DNA from: Paramisgurnus dabryanus
Taxonomy: Eukaryota; Chordata; Actinopteri; Cypriniformes; Cobitidae
DNA: 64,000 bases
Reading direction: 5' to 3'
Assembly: GCF_030506205.2 (NCBI RefSeq)
Contig: NC_133351.1
Location: 4,566,401-4,630,400, forward strand
Positions 45,271-55,505 of this stretch are shown here, in pieces. Each line of letters begins with the position of its first letter. Position 1 is the stretch's first letter. The position numbers and the translations under genes were made by a program. The notes under the pieces were generated by a model. That model saw only the letters and a program-made list of their open reading frames with translations, did no database searches and had not been told where the DNA came from.

Positions 45271-47243
45271 AAAAATTGCTGGGTTTCACCCAGCATTGGG
45301 TAAAAAGGGACGAACCCAATACGTTGGGTTGTAATTTAACCTATTCTAGGATGTTCAACACAAAATGCTGGGTTGTTTTGTTGGGTCAAATATACACATT
45401 TTCTGGGTTAAGTTAACCAAGTGGCTTGGTTTGTCACTTCTTGACCCAGCGCTGGGTTGAAAATTACCCAGCATTTTTTAAAGACCCATATCTGCATTAA
45501 CACTATTTAAAAAAATATATAAACAAAAAATGTATCTAATCTTTAAACTCTAAAAATGCTGGGTTATTTTCAACCCGCGCTGGGATAACCTATTCTAGGA
45601 TGTTCAACGCAAAATGCTGTTTTTTTTGTTGGGTCAAATATACAAATGTTCTGGGTTAATTTAACCAAGTGGCTTGGTTTGTCACTTCTTGACCCAGCGC
45701 TGGGTTGAAAATTACCCAGCAATTTTTAAAGACCCATATCTGCATTAACACTATTTTAAAAAATATATAAACTAAAAATGTATCCCATCATTAAACTTTA
45801 AACAATGCTGGGTTATTTTCAACCCAGCACAGGGTCAAAAAGGGACTAACCCAACACCTTGGGTTGTAATTTAACCTGTTCTAGGAGGTTCAACTCAAAA
45901 TGCCGGATTGTTTTGTTGGGTCAAATATACAAATGTTCCGGGTTAATTTAATCAAGTGGCTTGGTTTGTCACTTCTTGACCCAGTGCTGGGTTGAAAATT
46001 ACCCAGCAATTTTTAAAGACCCATATCCCATATCTGCATTAACACTATTTAAAAAAATAAATAAACTAAAAATGTATCTCATCTTTAAACTTTAAAAAAT
46101 GCTGGGTTATTTTCAACCCAGCGCTGGGTTAACCTATTCTAGGATGTTCAATGCAAAATGCTGGTTTTTTTTGTTGGGTCAAATATACAAATGTTCTGGG
46201 TTAATTTAACCAAGTGGCTTGGTTTGTCACTTCTTGACCCAGCACTGGGTTGAAAATTACCCAGCAATTTTTAAAGACCCATATCCCATATCTGCATTAA
46301 CACTATTTAAAAAATATATAAACTAAAAATGTATCTCATCTTTAAACTCTAAAAAATGCTGGGTTATTTTCAACCCAGCGCTGGGTTAACCTATTCTAGG
46401 ATGTTCAACGCAAAATGCTGGGTTTTTTTGTTGGTTCAAATATACAAATGTTCTGGGTTAATTTAACCAAGTGGCTTGGTTTGTCACTTCTTGACCCAGC
46501 GCTGGGTTGAAAATTACCCAGCAATTTTTAAAGACCCATATCCCATATCTGCTTTAACACTATTTAAAAAACTATATAAACTAAAAATGTATCTCATCTT
46601 TAAACTCTAAACAATGCTGGGTTATTTTCAACCCAGCGCTGGGTTAACCTATTCTAGGATGTTCAACGCAAAATGCTGGGTTTTTTGTTGGGTCAAATAT
46701 ACAAATTTTCTGGATTAATTTAACCATGTGGCTTGGTTTGTCACTTCTTGACCCAGTGTTGGGTTAAAAATTACCCAGCATTTTTTTAAGACCCATATCC
46801 CATATCTACATTTACACTATTTAAAAAAAATATGTAAACTAAAAATATATCTCATCTTTAAACTCTAAACAATGTTGGGTTATTTTCAACCCACTGCTGG
46901 GTCAAAAATGGACTAACCCAACACCTTGGGTTGTAATTTAACCGATTCTAGGATGTTCAATACAAAATGCTGGGATGTTCAATACAAAATGCTGGTTAAT
47001 TTAACCAAGTGGCTTGGTTTGTCACTTCTTGACCCAGCGCTGGGTTGAAAATTACCCAGCAATTTTTAAAGACCCATATCTGCATTTACACTATTTAAAA
47101 AATATATCTCATCTTTAAACTCTAAACAATGCTGGGTTATTTTCAACCCAGAGTTGGATCAAAAAGGTTCGAGCCTTTTGGGGTCAAATATAAAAATATG
47201 TTTATATTTGACCCAACAATGGGTTAAAACAACCCAGTATAGA
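45271..47243. repeat. tandem array of a roughly 257-bp AACCCAGC unit
   Basis: The word TGCTGGGTTATTTT (or a close form) starts at 45557, 45806, 46100, 46357, 46615, 46873 and 47130, giving steps of 249, 294, 257, 258, 258 and 257. Each unit holds CAACCCAGCGCTGGGTT palindromes, TTCTAGGATGTTCAA, GTGGCTTGGTTTGTCACTTC and GACCCATATCTGCATT. Units differ by small indels. The array ends where the TTAA element at 47244 starts. It is non-coding. Confidence 0.93.
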
Positions 47244-47730
47244 TTAAAGAGCACCTATATTAAGATTTAAGTTTTTAAATATTCTTTGGTATGTAAGTGT
47301 ATAAACGATAAGTAAACGATGACGCGAGTTATCCAGTGTAAATCACAAACACACAGATTGTAGTCAACGGTTTACTTCCTGGGATTGGTGATGTAGACAA
47401 GACCGACATCATCATAATTCCTCCCGCTTTGGACTCAGCCTGTATGTTAACACCTGTTAGCATTGCATTACGCGCAAATCTTTCAAACATAGTAAGGAGC
47501 GTCACATTTCCGGCTGACGTCAGAAGTATTCAGACCAATCACAACGTACAGATTAGCTGGCCAATCAGGGACACAGATCTTTTCAAATCCGTGCGTTTCA
47601 GGAAGAGAGTGAAATCTGGAGCTACAAACATATACTGTATGTAAAAAACAATGGGTTTTTAATCATAAACCATTGTATTATACCAAATACACAAAATAAT
47701 GTTTTTAGCAATGAAATAGGTGCTCTTTAA
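47244..47730. mobile_element. complete 487-bp TTAAAGAGCACCTAT element
   Basis: The ends are TTAAAGAGCACCTATATT and AATAGGTGCTCTTTAA, inverted with TTAA on both sides. It is the best preserved of three copies in the window (others at 38935-39472 and 40294-40521). A 71-codon frame inside is not conserved between copies, so it is non-coding. Confidence 0.85.
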
Positions 47731-49359
47731 ATTACAACCCAACGCTGGGATGAAAATAACCCAGAAGAATTTAAAATGCAGTTACCACCTTAACACAGGT
47801 ACAGGTATAGTCATAAGAATGGTGAACACTAGATAGACAACTATAGTTGCCTGAGTTATGGGTTATTTCAGCTGGGTTGTGGCATGAGAAAGCACAGCCT
47901 GATTTCATTTGTCTGACAAATTCCAGAGAAACATTCCTGAAGACAGAACGTCGTAGTGTTTGTGCTGTGCCCGTTCACCCAAGACAGTGTTTAAAGCTTG
48001 TTGCATAACACTCTGACAACGCTTTTTAATAAAATGCCAACCTATATTCAATGAATAGGGCTATTATTTCAGAAAAAGTACTTTGCATTATAGTCCTCCG
48101 AATTCCTTACTGTCTGGCGCACTGTTGTTTTCCTAAATCCCCTTGAAATGGGTGACAGAAAAAGGCTTTCATGTACGCCACACCTTGTTAAATTCTCCAG
48201 AAACCGAGTTTTTTAAAGCAGACGCCACGACCGTACATGACTTAATATGTAATTTATAGGAGCAGTGGCACTTGAGCGCTACCCCACGCCAGCGTTGTGG
48301 CGTTAGTGGCTGACAGCACCAATACAGCACAAAGGAAGGGAGGGCTGTGGTGCGCTCGCCCTCTTTCTGTTGGTATTACACGCGAAGACTGCGCTGCGGA
48401 CGGCGCTTGGTTGATTTGCACTGAAATAATGACACGGTGGCAAAGGAGTCTCAGAAAACGCAGGGATATAAATATCAAGGGTGATGATTACACCAATGTG
48501 CTTTTATATGGGGCTTGATGATAAGGGAAAACCGTATGCTGTGTTTCGACCAGTGGTCACTTTTCTAAGCTCCATATTTTCAATCTAAACACAAAGATAG
48601 CAAAAAACTAAACTCATTGGTGAGTCGAGGGTGCACGTCTTGCATACACACATACACCATAATTACAATATCAAAACTTACAACAGGAACGTTCTAGGAG
48701 AACTAAAGGTAACATAGTTAATGGATAGAGGACATTGTGTAATGAGGGACCAGGACAAACCCCAGCCAAGCTTAGGACCTGAAAGTCAGTACTTTTCCAG
48801 AAAACACAAACATGGTTTCTCTCTACAAAGGCAACACACTACTGATTAAGAAAACCGCACACACCGTCACATAGACTGTAGCTGGCATATTTCTGTCGTG
48901 GCAAAATCTATCTTTAGTACTGTTTGTTAAAATAAGGCCAATGTGCTGAAGTGGTGCTTATTTGATTTTGTCCTCAACTCATCCTCTCAAGGTTGTTGAA
49001 TTTAACGGCACATAGTTCAGCACTTGAGTCAGGTCACAATTCCAGTAACACTGGGAAAGAGAAAAAAGGTTTCGCTGGATCTTTCGCAGAAGATTCCCAA
49101 TGGTAAGTCGCAAAGATCCGTGCTGGAAGAAACCAGAGGTTTGTCGGATCAAGAGTGATGTAACTTAGACAACACGGATAAAGAGGATAAGTGACTCATA
49201 TTTTTTTAAGAATTTATCGATGTTAAAATGACCGTTCACAAACATCTGCAGTACCGGATTTATGGTATTTTTATGTTGCTTTAAAATGCTGAATGTCTCA
49301 ATATGAGTTGTTATGAAGCTGACCTATCACCAATAATGGTGTGTCCACAACAGATGTGA
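47731..49359. other. unassigned sequence, with a GC-richer core
   Basis: The interval 48240-48540 is GC-richer and free of recognised repeats, with short open frames on both strands. I see no matched splice sites. The rest is unstructured. Confidence 0.4.
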
Positions 49360-49421
49360 ATGAAGCGAATAAATTGCGCTATTTGGGCGTAGTTGGACGC
49401 TTGAACATTTTGAGCTAACTT
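49360..49421 (-). mobile_element. fragment of the GGGCGTTCACACC family
   Basis: GTAGTTGGACGCTTGAACAT followed by TTTGAGC is the complement of part of 36316-36709. It is cut off where the AT-rich element begins. Confidence 0.6.
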
Positions 49422-49426
49422 CCCAT

Positions 49427-49549
49427 ATGGCATAGAAAATATATATACAAAAAATGGCCAAAAAATATATGATGAAATATATTTTGGATTATGTTTACAA
49501 AAATATATTTGTCACCAATATTTTTTTTGGCCATTTTTTGTATAGTTTG

Positions 49550-49611
<62 letters not shown>

Positions 49612-49965
49612 AAATTTTAAAGCATTAAAATTAAAATATATTTAGCCATCTTTCAATCCAAGGAAATATATTCATGTCGCATTCGAAGAAAAACTTACAA
49701 ACCTATAAACATAACAGTTATGAAAAGGTTAACACTAAATATATTTTCAACTTTAAAAAATATACTTATAAAATGAACTTTTTGGTAAAGAATACATTTT
49801 TGCCATATGGGATGTAAAATTAGAATTGTATTTGCTTGCCCTTGAAATACATTTTGAAATATATGTTGATATATGAAGGTTAAAACTAAATATATTTGCA
49901 AATTTAAAAACATATTCAATTGAGCATTACTTTCTACAAAATGTTTTTAGCATATATTCAAAATT
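49427..49965. mobile_element. ATATATTT-rich element, second copy
   Basis: Contains CATATGGCATAGAAAATATA, ACAAAAAATGGCCAAAAAAT and CATAACAGTTATGAAAAGG, matching the complement of 30224-30848. An (AT)n run occupies 49553-49604. The right part has extra sequence to 49965. Confidence 0.65.
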
Positions 49966-50075
49966 CACTCACCTAAAGGATTATTAGGATCACCTGTTCA
50001 ATTTCTCATTAATGCAATTATCTAATCAACCAATCACATGGCAGTTGCTTCAATGCATTTAGGGGTGTGGTCCTG
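49966..50075 (+). mobile_element. truncated 5' end of a Tc1/mariner-type element
   Basis: ACTCACCTAAAGGATTATTA, TTTCTCATTAATGCAATTAT and AATGCATTTAGGGGTGTGGT match the start of a Tc1-type element I recognise from fish genomes. The transposase region is missing, and the sequence stops at GTGGTCCTG where another element starts. Confidence 0.65.
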
Positions 50076-50077
50076 TT

Positions 50078-50200
50078 TAGGGATGGGCATAATTAATCGA
50101 CGATCGATGATTGATTGTTAAGAATTTCGTCGATAACGTTAATTTGTTATCAATTAATTGAATGCATTTTTTTATCTAACTCCTGTTTCACAAATACTCC
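50078..50200. mobile_element. possible hAT-type left end
   Basis: TAGGGATGGGCATAATTAAT followed by CGATCGATGATTGATTG is a terminus of the kind seen in fish hAT elements. No matching right end was found in the following 2 kb. Confidence 0.4.
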
Positions 50201-51898
50201 TTATGCAGTGCGTGTATGCGGCGAATCCGTCAAGCACCCGTTGCAGTGCGCTGCTGACCGCTTATTCTGCATATAAAACGTTCATGTGATTGACACTTTC
50301 TGTGAACCCTTTTCCGCATAAACAATAGAACAAAGCATCATTTTTTTTCCACAAAACAATATATTTTAGATATTATTTGACAGACTAGTAAATGTGGATT
50401 AGGGATGTTTAAAATCTCTATCCTGGTGGTCAGGATCTGAATGGATCAAATCAGCAGTTTTGCAATGCTTTATTTATCTCCACATATATCATAAATAAAA
50501 ATAAGCAGAGTAAAAATAAGTCTACCCTTCCACATTATATATTTCCTACTATGTATGTATATGATTTCCAAATAATAAACGAGAGTATTCAACGACAAAA
50601 AGCGTCTCATATGAAAATAAATCCTCACAATTTTATTATTTCTCAAAACTTTATGACAAAAATAAGCAACTGTATTCATACAGTTATTCAAAGACGCACA
50701 CATTATTCCGCATATATTTGAATATTATACAAAAGTATTCATATAACGGCACGTTTCATATGGCAAATAAATATCCTCACATTAACATAACAGCATAATG
50801 AAATGAATAAACAGACAATGAAACAGGATTGAAATATAAATTGTATTATTATTACCGGAAAAAAGCAATATTGCTAAAATAATCTCTGAGGTAAATGCGT
50901 CAAAAACGCTGTTACCCGCACAATAAGTGTAAATAAGCAATTAAAGTGAAAAAGGCATTATTATTCTTTTGGTATGCATATATGGCACACACATAACTTC
51001 TAATATGAGTAATAGTGATGCTGCCTTAGCAAGTACCAAGAAACTGTACAGCTAATTTCCTTGTTTCTCGGTATAGTCGTGCAGTCGATGCGCTATTGCT
51101 TTCAGCTTGGCATGATGCAACCTGCATTACTATTACTTTACATCACTGTGTTACTAAAACGCATGCCATAAATTTGGCATTAGCGAGAACGGTACGGTCA
51201 ATACCTAAATAAATAACGGTTGGACTGAGAAGTTTCCTGGAGAGCAGATGTGGTGCAACAGATGCTGTGTGTCTCTTTTAAAGCACCAGAAGCTTGGCCA
51301 GTAAAACATTTGCCCGTTGAAAACACTGTGGTACTAAATCAACTCCTGAGAAGCTAAAATGCATTTATTTAATAAAGAGAGCATGTGGTACATTAGAGCA
51401 ATTGTATGCAACCGCCATAAATCATCCGACTTGTCCCTTTGTAGCTCATAACCTATTTCAGGAGGTATGACATCACAGTTTCCATTTACTACATAAGCTG
51501 AGCAATAAAGTATGGGCAATAAAATGACACAAAAGGCAACTTCTTGTAGTACGAATCTATGAAAAGAAATGCATCCCAATGTCAAGACTGTCCAATTAAA
51601 GCAAACGGTTCAGAAACATTTCAATTCTGGTTACTGAGAAAACTCTGGGAACTATGACTGACGTCCAAAATGAATGCGTCTTTCAAGTTGTCAGACACCA
51701 GATGGCCCTTAAGGCTTGGATCTCCTTATACCAAAAGATGGAGTCTGTTTTGAAGTGCTGTTATGTCTCAGGACCGCTACAAGTGTTCTGGTAAGGTTAA
51801 TGATTGGTGGCTGGAAACCGACGGCAGGTTTGGTCTTTACAACCTACTGTACGTAATTTTATGATTAGAGATATCTGTTCAAAGAGGATGAGGTAATC
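50201..51898. other. unassigned sequence
   Basis: AT-rich, no convincing coding. Part may belong to the element starting at 50078. The segment 51330-51620 is complex and repeat-free. Confidence 0.4.
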
Positions 51899-52570
51899 TT
51901 AAAGGATTACTCCACTTTCTTGAAAAAAAAATCTAGATAATTTACTCACCCCAATGTCATCCAAAATGTTGATGTTTTTTCCTTGTTCTGTCGAGAAGAA
52001 ATTAAGCTTTTTAAGGAAAACATTCCAGGATTTTCTCCATTTAATAGACTTAATTGGACCCCAACAACAGTTTACAGTTTTAATGCAGTTTAAAATTGTA
52101 GTTTCAACACAGCTTCAAAGGTCTCTAAATGATCCCAAACGAGGCATAAGGGTCTTATCTAGCAAAACTATTGTCATTTTTGGCAAGAAAAAAAATGCAC
52201 TTTAAATCACAACGTCTTGCACAAGTCGTGTGACGCGCCTGCGTGACCTCATGTAATTGCGCAAGGACATTGAAAGGTCACACGTCACATGTGAAACGCA
52301 GATTTGCGGACCATTTTAAAGAACAAAGTGACACAAAGACATTAATTAGTATCATTCCTCATATATATAACAATTTCAGAACGGTCCTATTTCTCCACAC
52401 TTGTAAACACTGGAGCGGAAGTTCTGCATACGTCATGAGGCTGGCGCATCATACGGCTGGTGCAAGATGAGAAGTTGTGGTTTAAAAGTGCACATTTAAA
52501 TTTTTCTTGCCGAAAATGACAATGGTTTCGGTAAATAAAACCCTTATGCCCCGTTTGGGATCATTTAGAG

Positions 52571-53856
52571 CAGTGGTCTCAAACTCCCAGCCCGCGGGCC
52601 ATTTGCGGCCCGCCCTCCCCCTCTCTGCGGCCCGCGTCACCTTTCAAAAATATAACCCACAGAAAGATTTTTATTCACTTTGTTTTATATTCATTTGATT
52701 TTTGATTTAAACGTTTATGGGTTCGTTCACATGTCGCGTCTAACAACACATTCAAACGAGTCAAAGCATTACTTTCCAAAGTGCTCGGGAGCGGAAGTTG
52801 TGCTCCGTGGCGTGGGTCGCATCACCCGTTGCTACACAGCCTTTGCCACGCGTTCCGTGCTGTCAAGGGTAACGGAATGCACGATCGGATTTTAATTCCT
52901 CAACTGAACCTTGCGACAATCATCATTAACTGACAATCATCAGTTAATCTGGTCAGGACTTTGTAGTGTTTGTCCAGAGAAAATTTGTTAATTCTGGGTG
53001 GATACTCAGAGTTCTCAACGGGTTCGGGTCAAAAATATAAGCAAATGAGTCGGGTCGGACCTCGGGCTTAATCTTTTACGCTCCGTGAAAAAAAATATTA
53101 ATCATCACTGCTGTTCACCGTAAAGAAAGTCTGGTCTGGCTGCTGCAACGTGCATCACAGAAAGGAGCGGGGGATAGCACTAAGCTCCGGGGCGGATCAG
53201 CAACTGATCCAGACCGGTCTGGAGCTGCCGGCTTCAGAATGGCTCCATTGCGGATCCGCTCCGGAGCTTATTGCCATCACAGCGTGCACGGGTTACATCG
53301 GGTCCGGGCTTTAAAAGCCATGGGCCAGGTCGGGTCGGGTTGCAATTTTCAGGCCCATTGAGAACTCTAGTTAGTTTACCTCAAGTCACAGCATCTAATG
53401 GAGACACCGCATAGAGAGGGAGGCAGAGCGGTAGATGTAATGTAACACATTTTAAACTACAGATAAGAAAAAGAGCCATCAAAGTGCCCAGGTTAAGAAA
53501 AGAGAAAAGATGAGGAGAAATGTACAGAAGATAAAAGTATGTATACTGCTATATTTTATAAAGTATAATATATTATTATGTAGCTTACTATTCAATTACA
53601 CATAGGGCAGTATTATTATTTTTTTCTGTCCAAATAGCTTGTAACATTGACTACCCATTCAAAAGTTTTAGAATTACTTATTAATATTTTTCTACATATA
53701 ATAGAAAATTCATTAAAACTGAAATAAATAATAGAATTTAAACAAGACATTTACAGAAATATTGTACTTTTTTGAACGTTTAAATAGCTTTGCGGCCCTC
53801 CGATGAAATGTCTGTCTCAGAAATGGCCCCAAGCCAGTTTGAGTTTGAGACCCCTG
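52571..53856. mobile_element. 1,286-bp non-autonomous hAT element
   Basis: The left CAGTGGTCTCAAACTCCCAG and right GAGTTTGAGACCCCTG are typical hAT termini. The flanks ATTTAGAG (52563-52570) and GTTTAGAG (53857-53864) are an 8-bp target duplication with one mismatch. GCGGCCCGC words lie near the left end and TGCGGCCCTCCGATGAAATG near the right. There is no transposase frame. A further palindromic element is nested at 53008-53368. Confidence 0.88.
53008..53368. mobile_element. AGAGTTCTCAA-ended element nested in the hAT
   Basis: The left AGAGTTCTCAACGGGTTCGG and right CAGGCCCATTGAGAACTCT are inverted. The interior is rich in GGGTCGGG and GCTCCGG words, including CTAAGCTCCGGGGCGGATCA and its approximate complement. 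No target duplication was recognised. Confidence 0.7.
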
Positions 53857-54145
53857 GTTTAGAGCCTCTTAAAGCAACACTATGTAGTTTTTTTACCTTT
53901 AAATAATGTCTCTAAAATTATTTCAGTGATAGAACAACTTTTAAATGGACAAATTGTACTGTTGCTGCAACCTGAGCAGCCTCCTAGCTGCTACAAGCAC
54001 ACTGGAAAGTGGCGGTGGAGGGTTGGAAACAAAGCCCGCCCCTCCCCCTGCCTGCAGAAGAGTGTCTGATACCAGGCCCCTTTGCGCTTTTCAACCACAT
54101 GGGGGAGCTTTAAGTCATTTTTACATGGAAACTACATAGTGTTTC

Positions 54146-54629
54146 TGTAATGACACGAACTGAGCGGAAGCAATTGCAGGTGAAAACACAATGTTTATTT
54201 ATAAACACAGAGAGAGAAATGACACAAGCAGGAAATGTCCGGTGTTGTTGGCAATGGTGACGAGGACTACGGTGGTAGGTGGTTATTGAGTGCGGCGTTG
54301 GTGGAGTGGTGAGCAGTGGTGAATCCAGACTGTACACGGAACATCCACACGGAGACGACGACGACAATAAACAATCCACAATGCAACTCGTAATCCAAGA
54401 CTGAGACGTAGAACCACACAACACGAGGACCAAACAGAAAGTGATCATCTGGCAGGGAACAGAGAGTCATGTGAGTATTTATGGAGGAGATGTGATGATG
54501 AGCAGCTGGAGCGAGGCAATCAACACACAGGTGAGCGGCATCAGCCTAACGAGCACATGGCAGAGCAGTGAGTAACAAACACACACACAAACATGACACG
54601 GAGGAAACAGTGGATTTCCTACAGTGACA
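54146..54629 (-). repeat. 3' LTR of the chromovirus
   Basis: 484 bp, 482 of them identical to the 5' LTR by eye. The AATAAA at 54194-54199 would direct transcript end formation. The TATA-like box is at 54476-54483. It is preceded on the minus strand by the purine tract at 54630-54643. Confidence 0.93.
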
Positions 54630-54643
54630 GTACCCCCTCCCCT
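54630..54643 (-). promoter_or_regulatory. polypurine tract
   Basis: The minus strand reads AGGGGAGGGGGTAC directly before the 3' LTR's TGTCAC. This is the expected primer for plus-strand DNA synthesis. It overlaps the last codon and stop of pol. Confidence 0.88.
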
Positions 54644-55505
54644 AGGAACGCCCCTTGACGTTCCCAGCCTGCTTTACCTGTTGATTGTAAACATCAATAA
54701 GGCGGTGATCCAGTATGTCCCGAGCGGGAACCCACCTTCTCTCCTCCGGACCGTAACCTTCCCAATCCACCAAGTACTGAAATCCGCGTCCCCTCCGTCT
54801 GGAGTCCAGAATACGATTAACCGAATAAGTCGGTTCCCCATTAACGAGACGAGGCGGGGGGGGAACCGGGGCAGGCGGATTAAGACGGGAAAAAATCACC
54901 GGTTTAATTTTGGAGACGTGGAACACTGGGTGAACCCTCCTGTACGCCGGAGGAAGGCTCAGACGCACTGTTACCGGATTAATGATTTTGGTAACAGAAA
55001 ACGGGCCAATAAATTTGGGAGCAAGTTTATTCGAGACGGAACGCATCGGAATGTTTTGGGTAGAAAGCCACACTCTTTGACCGACGACGTAACGGGGAGG
55101 CTTCGACCGGTGGCGATCGGCCTTAGCCTTGGTGCGCGACCTCACCTGGAGTAGAGCTCTACGAGCTCTGGTCCAGGTGCGGTGACACCTCTGGACTAAT
55201 GCGTGTGCGGAGGGGACCGAAACCTCGGATTCCAGACTAGAAAAATTTGGTGGTTGGTAACCTAGACTACACTTAAAAGGAGACATGCCCGTGGATGACA
55301 CTGGCAGAGAGTTGTGTGCGTACTCCACAACTGAGAGTTGTTGACTCCAGGACGAAGGATTCTTGGAAACCAAACATCGTAACACCCTCTCGACATCCTG
55401 ATTGGCTCGCTCGGTTTGGCCATTGCTCTGGGGATGGAACCCTGACGAAAGACTAACAGTCGCTCCTAGCAATTTGCAAAACTCACGCCAAAATTTGGAT
55501 ACGAA
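54642..55505 (-). pseudogene. pol: pol, second open segment: integrase C-part and chromodomain
   Basis: It continues in exactly the same frame after the TAA at 55506-55508 (no frameshift) to a TAG at 54642-54644. Counted from the Met at 55472 it holds GFHPQSNGQTERAN with the third catalytic Glu (21), a GPF/Y-type module (FIGPFSVTKI, about 154-163) and a C-terminal chromodomain (VNRILDSR to WEGYGPEERRWVPARDIL, about 218-254). Chromodomains steer integration to histone-marked chromatin in this group. The final stop overlaps the purine tract. The segment is cut off from the rest of pol unless the stop is read through. Confidence 0.92.

Noticed and set aside
45271..47243. CRISPR-like array
   Set aside because: The units are long, contiguous and palindromic with no unique spacers, in a vertebrate-type genome.
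54624..55154. 176-codon plus-strand frame opposite pol
   Set aside because: It is the antisense shadow of the integrase and chromodomain coding region.
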